Assembly: GCA_039000515.1 (NCBI GenBank)
Contig: JBCFYV010009882.1
Span: 54,177,846-54,241,845 of the forward strand
Source: Timema cristinae
Taxonomy: Eukaryota > Arthropoda > Insecta > Phasmatodea > Timematidae
Reading direction: 5' to 3'
Length of the DNA stretch: 64,000 nucleotides
The first letter of the stretch is position 1. Each line of letters begins with the position of its first letter. The notes beneath the pieces are model-generated. The model searched no databases. It was not told where the DNA came from and saw only the letters and a list, made by a program, of their open reading frames with translations. The translations under genes were made by a program, and so were the position numbers. Shown piece after piece: positions 59,322 through 64,000 of the stretch.

Positions 59322-59390
59322 GCCTTGGTGGGCAAGTGGACTACATGTCCGTCATGATGTTGAGGATAAAATCTAGCTGGGTGCAATGAG
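59322..59390 (+). repeat. SINE-A copy split by a hAT element, left half
   Basis: Reads 'gccttggtgggcaagtggac' and 'tccgtcatgatgttgaggat', parallel to 'gcctcggtggcgtagttggc' and 'tcgactgctgaggac' of the reference copy. The right half resumes at about 60620 with 'attgtttctaattcccc' and 'ctattagcgcattatgaat' (to about 60715). Confidence 0.65.
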
Positions 59391-60619
59391 CAGGGGTGGC
59401 TCGTGAGGGAGGGCTCTGGGATGCCACCCTCCCTGCAAAATAAAGCAAAAGAAGAAACAAAATGTATTTTGAAATTCATATCAATTTTCTCAAATTATTT
59501 CATTAGATAATGAAAAACATAAAAAAAATTACATTATATCCCGATTTTATTAAGGAAATTGGTCAAACCATAATCGCATCTACGCGTGACAAATAGTGCA
59601 CCTATGTTAACATGTGCTCCGTGGCTTGCTGTCCCAACGCCCTCGGCACTGCATGCGTCACAGGGTGGTTACCATTACTGATGTCAATGTCCTTACCTCA
59701 GCGCTAAACTATTAGGTTATTTGGGCTGAGTTTAAGTGGCATCCTGTAATAAACACTGCACACTCGTTTATTTGTATAATAGAAAAAGCGATGCTACCCC
59801 TTTTCGTTCGAGTTTTCGATTACTTGATTGAAAATAAAAGTTTCCTATATTTAAAAAGCTAATCCTGGTTCTTTATCATTAGACGAAGTGTTTGAAATTA
59901 AAAACAATGTGAGGGCAGGGCTTAATTTGGGCTTAGGCCAGATAAAAAAAAAGTGCAAAGAAGGAGGAGAATAGACTTGCCGGTTATATAAGAACTTATT
60001 CGATAAAAAAAAGTAGATATGTAAGTGTGAATAAAGTAACTCTTTATTTTGTTCTGTGTGTTTCTTATATGGTTAAGAAACACCATGAGTGAAGACCGAT
60101 TAAATGCTTTGGTCATGTTATCTATAGAACTGTCAATGATTTGCGAGAAACCAGATTTTAACGAACTAGTAATAGAAAAATTAATTTCAGACACAAACCG
60201 AAGAGTAGATTTTTGTTTCAAACGATAAACTTACTGATACACATATTCTTAAATTATATTATTTGTATAGTGTTCAAGATAGTGTTAAGAACTTATTTAT
60301 ATATTTTTTGTTTACTGTTTAGTGTGTGCCTCTATGGTGTATGTGTATGTGTGTGTGGTGTGTTTGGAGTTTGGGATGTGTGTGTGTTTGTGTATTTCAC
60401 GATGGACAGTCTTAGACTTTGAACCAAGTGGGTTGTTATGCTTTTATAACTTTATGTTTTATTTACTTTTATTCACTTTGTTTTTCGTGTTTTTTCAAGT
60501 TTAGTTTGTAAGTTAAATACAGGATGGCATTAGGTTGGTATAAGATAATCTGTTATCTACCTAAATTTACAATTTCAAGCGAACATCCTCCCTTAAGGCT
60601 TACTCAAGAGCCACCACTG
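59391..60619 (+). mobile_element. hAT element, internally deleted, inside a SINE
   Basis: The left end is CAGGGGTGGCTCGTGAG. The right end, inverted, is CAGTGGTGGCTCTTGAG. Flanking 8-base direct repeats are GCAATGAG (59383-59390) and GCAATGAT (60620-60627), differing at one base. The 1229-base element keeps only the last codons of a hAT transposase (60085-60228). Confidence 0.85.
60061..60228 (+). pseudogene. hAT transposase C-terminal dimerisation segment
   Basis: From about 60061 the frame reads LRNTMSEDRLNALVMLSIEL followed by DFNELVIEKLI and NRRVDFCFKR, then TAA at 60226-60228. This is the C-terminal dimerisation motif of hAT transposases ('STMxExRLNxLAxLSIExxxxxxxDFxxLIxxFA'). The catalytic core and BED zinc finger are gone. 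The ATG at 60085 falls within the motif and is not a real start. The reading of the opposite strand (59922-60221, 99 codons) is a shadow. Confidence 0.75.
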
Positions 60620-60719
60620 GCAATGATGGTGTTATTTACTAAATTGTTTCTAATTCCCCTTCTACGAATATAAGTTTACACCTCTCATCTTTACCCTATT
60701 AGCGCATTATGAATGCATA

Positions 60720-62053
60720 CATCTCAGATGGTTATACTAGATATCATATCTGAAGTAACTGCATGGCTACTATTGGGAAACAATGTTGTCATTTTCTTGT
60801 TTTGGTGTGGTCAATATTCCCTTAAACATGATAAGTCTCGCAACACTGGCTTGTCGATGTTACTAGTAGCTCTTTCTTGTACAAACACAAACTATAAGTG
60901 AAAGTATTGAGATCTTGCAAGAGTTAGCTGAGAGAGAGTGAAGATAAAGATTTTCTCCATTAGACCTGGAGTTACCTCAGCGATGATATCAGGTGTAGTA
61001 AGATTCGTTAGATGAAATCATACTATTAAATATTGTATTAATTTGGTAGGAGATTAGAATTGTATATTTCATAGGAATAAATATAATAAAATTTTAACGC
61101 TATTTATAAATTCAAATACTATTTCCATGCTCTACAACTTTATTAATAGAATATAAAAATCAATTGTTAACATTTTATTGCTTTGATATTTCATGCTTCA
61201 AAGACACCACCCGTGTAACCAATTTAAATCATTTAAACAAAATTTATTATTTCATTCCCTTAATAGATTCAAGCAATCAAGCATCATTATTATGAAATTG
61301 ATGGTGTCTCCATTTAAAAAATATATAAATTCGAGTGAATACCAGCATTTTTAAATGAACTACAGATGAATATAAAAGGATGAGACGCTTTACTAAACGA
61401 AATGAATATTTTCGAAGTTAAATACGATGCAATCAATAAACTGTAATATATAAGAGGTAAATAATATAATTAATAATAAGTGCTTTTAAACTCTCAAACT
61501 CTCTTAATAAATGAATTTGATAGAAATGTATACATACAATTTTGAATTGCTGCATTGATTCAAGTTGCATAAAATTAGTAAATCCTGTAGACATGTATAA
61601 AGATAATATATTTAAATGTGTAAGAAAAACTTTAAATAAATCATATTTATAATTTAGATTAATTGGCATAGTTCAATTAATAAAAATATAAAGTAAAATC
61701 CTAAAAATATCCAGATATAAATACCATATTAGATGTATTAAATAACATTAAATTAAAACAAATTATTTCCTTAATATATTATTTATCAATGCGTAATGGC
61801 AGAGCCCAAAGTTTATTTTCCACCAATAACACATTTTTTTTCAAAATAACGTGTATATTACACCTCGTGAACTTTGCTATGGCAACATATAAATATTTCT
61901 ATGAATTGATATATTGGAATTTGAAAAACATATATTCATAAACAGTGAAATTCAGATATCTCTCATAATTTTGAGCTCGAATCATCTATTTATTTACATA
62001 AGTAATATTGAAACATAAATTTGTAAATAAGAACAATTGAACCACTAATCGAG

Positions 62054-62086
<33 letters not shown>

Positions 62087-62094
62087 TTTTAACT

Positions 62095-62125
<31 letters not shown>

Positions 62126-62474
62126 TTATAAATATATAAACAGAGAAAGAGAAAGAAAGAAAGGCACATATATATATATATGCTTATTTATTCCTCTTTA
62201 TATATATATTTATTTATATGTATATATTTATTTATATATTTATTTATATATATATTTTTATATATGTGTGTGTATGTGAGTGTGTGTATATCTGTGTGTG
62301 TGTGTGTGTGTGTGTGAAGAGAGAAGAGAGATATACATTTATAAATATATCTGTATATATACAAATATGTGTATATGATTTTCTAAATATGTAAATAGGA
62401 TTATTATAAAGAATATTAGAATGTAGTTTTCGTAACTTGATTTATCAAAATGGTATTTGGGATATATCAAGTGT
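60720..62474. other. AT-rich non-coding with microsatellites
   Basis: No gene recognised. (TA)n tracts at about 62053-62080 and 62095-62120, an AAAG-rich stretch near 62145, and (TG)n at about 62265-62317. Confidence 0.5.
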
Positions 62475-62767
62475 TAGTAATCACTTTTAAGTGACCTGGT
62501 GGTCTAGGGGTAAGGTGTCAGACTTCTGAGTTGGAGGTCCTGGGCTCAATCCTTAGTCCCGGCACAGATTTATCTCATTGCTAAACCCTTCCTTCACCTC
62601 TGACAAGACGTGTATTAATCACAACTTGTGAATGTGTGGAATGCCAGGCCTCCACAGTGGTTCGGATCCCACGTTAAATTGTAGATCCTCCATTTCATCT
62701 CACACTCACCATACCATTACACATTAGCGTATGTGTGTATAACCCAAACGGGTAGAAAGACGCGGTG

Positions 62768-62827
<60 letters not shown>

Positions 62828-62841
62828 GTAATCACTTTTAA
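62475..62841 (+). repeat. SINE-B, intact copy with 16-bp target duplication
   Basis: The SINE spans 62491-62825. The head is 'gtgacctggtggtctagggg' (box A-like), then 'tcctgggctcaatcc' (box B-like). The body ends 'cattagcgtatgtgtgtata' and 'acgggtagaaagacgcggtg', followed by (ATA)n of about 60 bases. The perfect 16-base repeat TAGTAATCACTTTTAA flanks it at 62475-62490 and 62826-62841. The perfect duplication and long pure tail suggest a recent insertion. Confidence 0.95.
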
Positions 62842-64000
62842 CGGTAGTTATTTATGATTACCAAAGTATATTTGTTAATATTATGAAAACCTTTTTTAGG
62901 TTGCTAATAAGTGTGGTTGTAAGGTTAAAATCAAAATGTAATAGTTATAAACTAGTATTTAAATGATTAGTTTTAAGCAAACATTTTCCTAAATTAAAAA
63001 TGACTGCTGTAAAGGTACTGTACGTTGTCAGATAATATTATAAATATATTTTTATCACCACGTCTTGCAACATATTTGGGCTATAATATTATGAAATAAT
63101 TACGTTGGTGGGTTTGGTATAAGGAAGTTTAAATTTCTACGAAGTGTACCCGCATTTGCGTGGAGGTTAGTGGGAAACCATTTTAGGAAAAACTCCCTCA
63201 CTACTCCCAAACGGGATCAAGCCACGATATCCCCCTAATTTGCAGTATAGTCTATTGCGAGAGTAGTACCTTAGACCATGCTGCCACTGAAGCGGGTATG
63301 ATATTAATTGTATGATACAAAATTTGGTGTCACTTTATAATGTATTAAATTTACCATTTGATATTAAAAATTATGTAAAGTAGGCGGTAAAAGTTATTGA
63401 ATCTTATGTTAAAAAACTGTATACAATACTAACAGATTTAGGTAACAGTAGGCCTATTTTATAGCTGGTTTATTCACATTTATCGTGTGTGTGTATATAT
63501 ATACATTAATGTAAATATAGTTTATATATATATACATACATTAATGTATATATAATTTATATACAGTATATATATATATGTATATACATAGGCATGCACA
63601 TACAGTATAAATAAACATACAATATATATAATATACATGTAATAAATATTCTATTTGTGTATAGGCCTGTATATACAGTAAGCCAAATATATATATATAT
63701 ATTCAAATTTATTATACATAGGATATGTAACTAATATATTAACATTTATATAAATATGTTTGTAATGTATAAAAATAAATAATATATTTTTATTTTAAAC
63801 ATAATTATTATATATATGATAGGTTAACATGGTGTCAAAATATTGATCTCACTTTAGTCTTATTTGTAAAATTATATTTATTCTTACCTATAAGACCTAA
63901 TTCAATATAACTAGATGTAGAGAATATAGTACAATACCATTTACATCAGCTTGAAGACATAAGCTTTCGACCAAAATTATTTAGTAAGTTAATAGAAAAA
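62842..64000. other. AT-rich non-coding
   Basis: Holds a minus-strand SINE-A at 63051-63297 and cryptic (TA)n and (GTATA)n sequence at about 63485-63720. No gene. Confidence 0.5.
63051..63297 (-). repeat. SINE-A copy, minus strand, diverged
   Basis: The plus strand starts 'tttttatcaccacgtcttgc' and includes 'gcatttgcgtggaggttagt', 'gggaaaccattttaggaaaa' and a degraded box B complement 'aaacgggatcaagcc'. This is the reverse of the SINE-A reference order. Diverged, with no clear target duplication. Confidence 0.7.

Noticed and set aside
62491..62560. Possible functional tRNA gene
   Set aside because: It is the head of SINE-B, with body, (ATA)n tail and 16-bp target duplication.

Overview
This is AT-rich animal nuclear DNA, most likely from an arthropod (a crustacean or chelicerate would fit). 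The evidence is one spliced potassium-channel exon, tRNA-derived SINEs with target-site duplications, DD41D mariner copies, a decayed Polinton and many (TA)n tracts. I cannot name the species. There are no operons, bacterial genes, genuine rRNA or tRNA genes, or CRISPR arrays.

The only convincing host gene is a two-pore-domain (K2P/TWIK-type) potassium channel on the minus strand. The exon at 16216-17040 has a good acceptor and donor and stops inside the first pore signature. Its reading frame changes once, which an 83-nt intron or an indel could explain. Its other exons were not found. A GC-richer, promoter-like block at about 31.24-31.62 kb on the same strand could be an upstream start, but that is speculative.

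Almost everything else is mobile DNA in several nested layers. From 2.67 to 12.3 kb (minus) lie two complementary pieces of one decayed large mobile-element protein, separated by AT-rich DNA and a LINE 3' end. From 13.4 to 14.4 kb are two copies of an interspersed repeat. At 18.8-19.1 kb is a mariner remnant. At 21.7-24.4 kb is a non-autonomous hAT-like element with an 8-bp target duplication that carries a smaller element and two SINEs, and a paralogue lies at 35.7-37.5 kb. At 25.8-28.7 kb is a Jockey-like LINE (minus). At 38.1-39.9 kb is a pogo-like element encoding a PHD-finger tail, inserted into a third copy of the 13-14 kb repeat.

From 40.7 to 47.6 kb (minus) is a decayed Polinton/Maverick. 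In minus-strand 5'-to-3' order it keeps DNA polymerase B, packaging ATPase, a 50-codon conserved ORF, a second conserved ORF and integrase. A DD41D mariner (43273-44607) is inserted between polymerase and ATPase. Directly beside it, at 47838-51994, is a Ty3/gypsy-type LTR retrotransposon with a 4-bp target duplication. It has one 1.5-kb LTR and one truncated LTR, and an internal deletion fuses reverse transcriptase to LTR sequence. Its putative primer-binding site resembles the complement of the 5' end of initiator tRNA-Met.

The right end (54-64 kb) holds two LINE fragments, a decayed transposase-like gene, a hAT element inserted inside a SINE, a fresh SINE with a 16-bp target duplication, and microsatellites. 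I see no intact, previously unknown gene system. The most interesting material is the nested-element history, the unusual primer-binding site, and the K2P exon.
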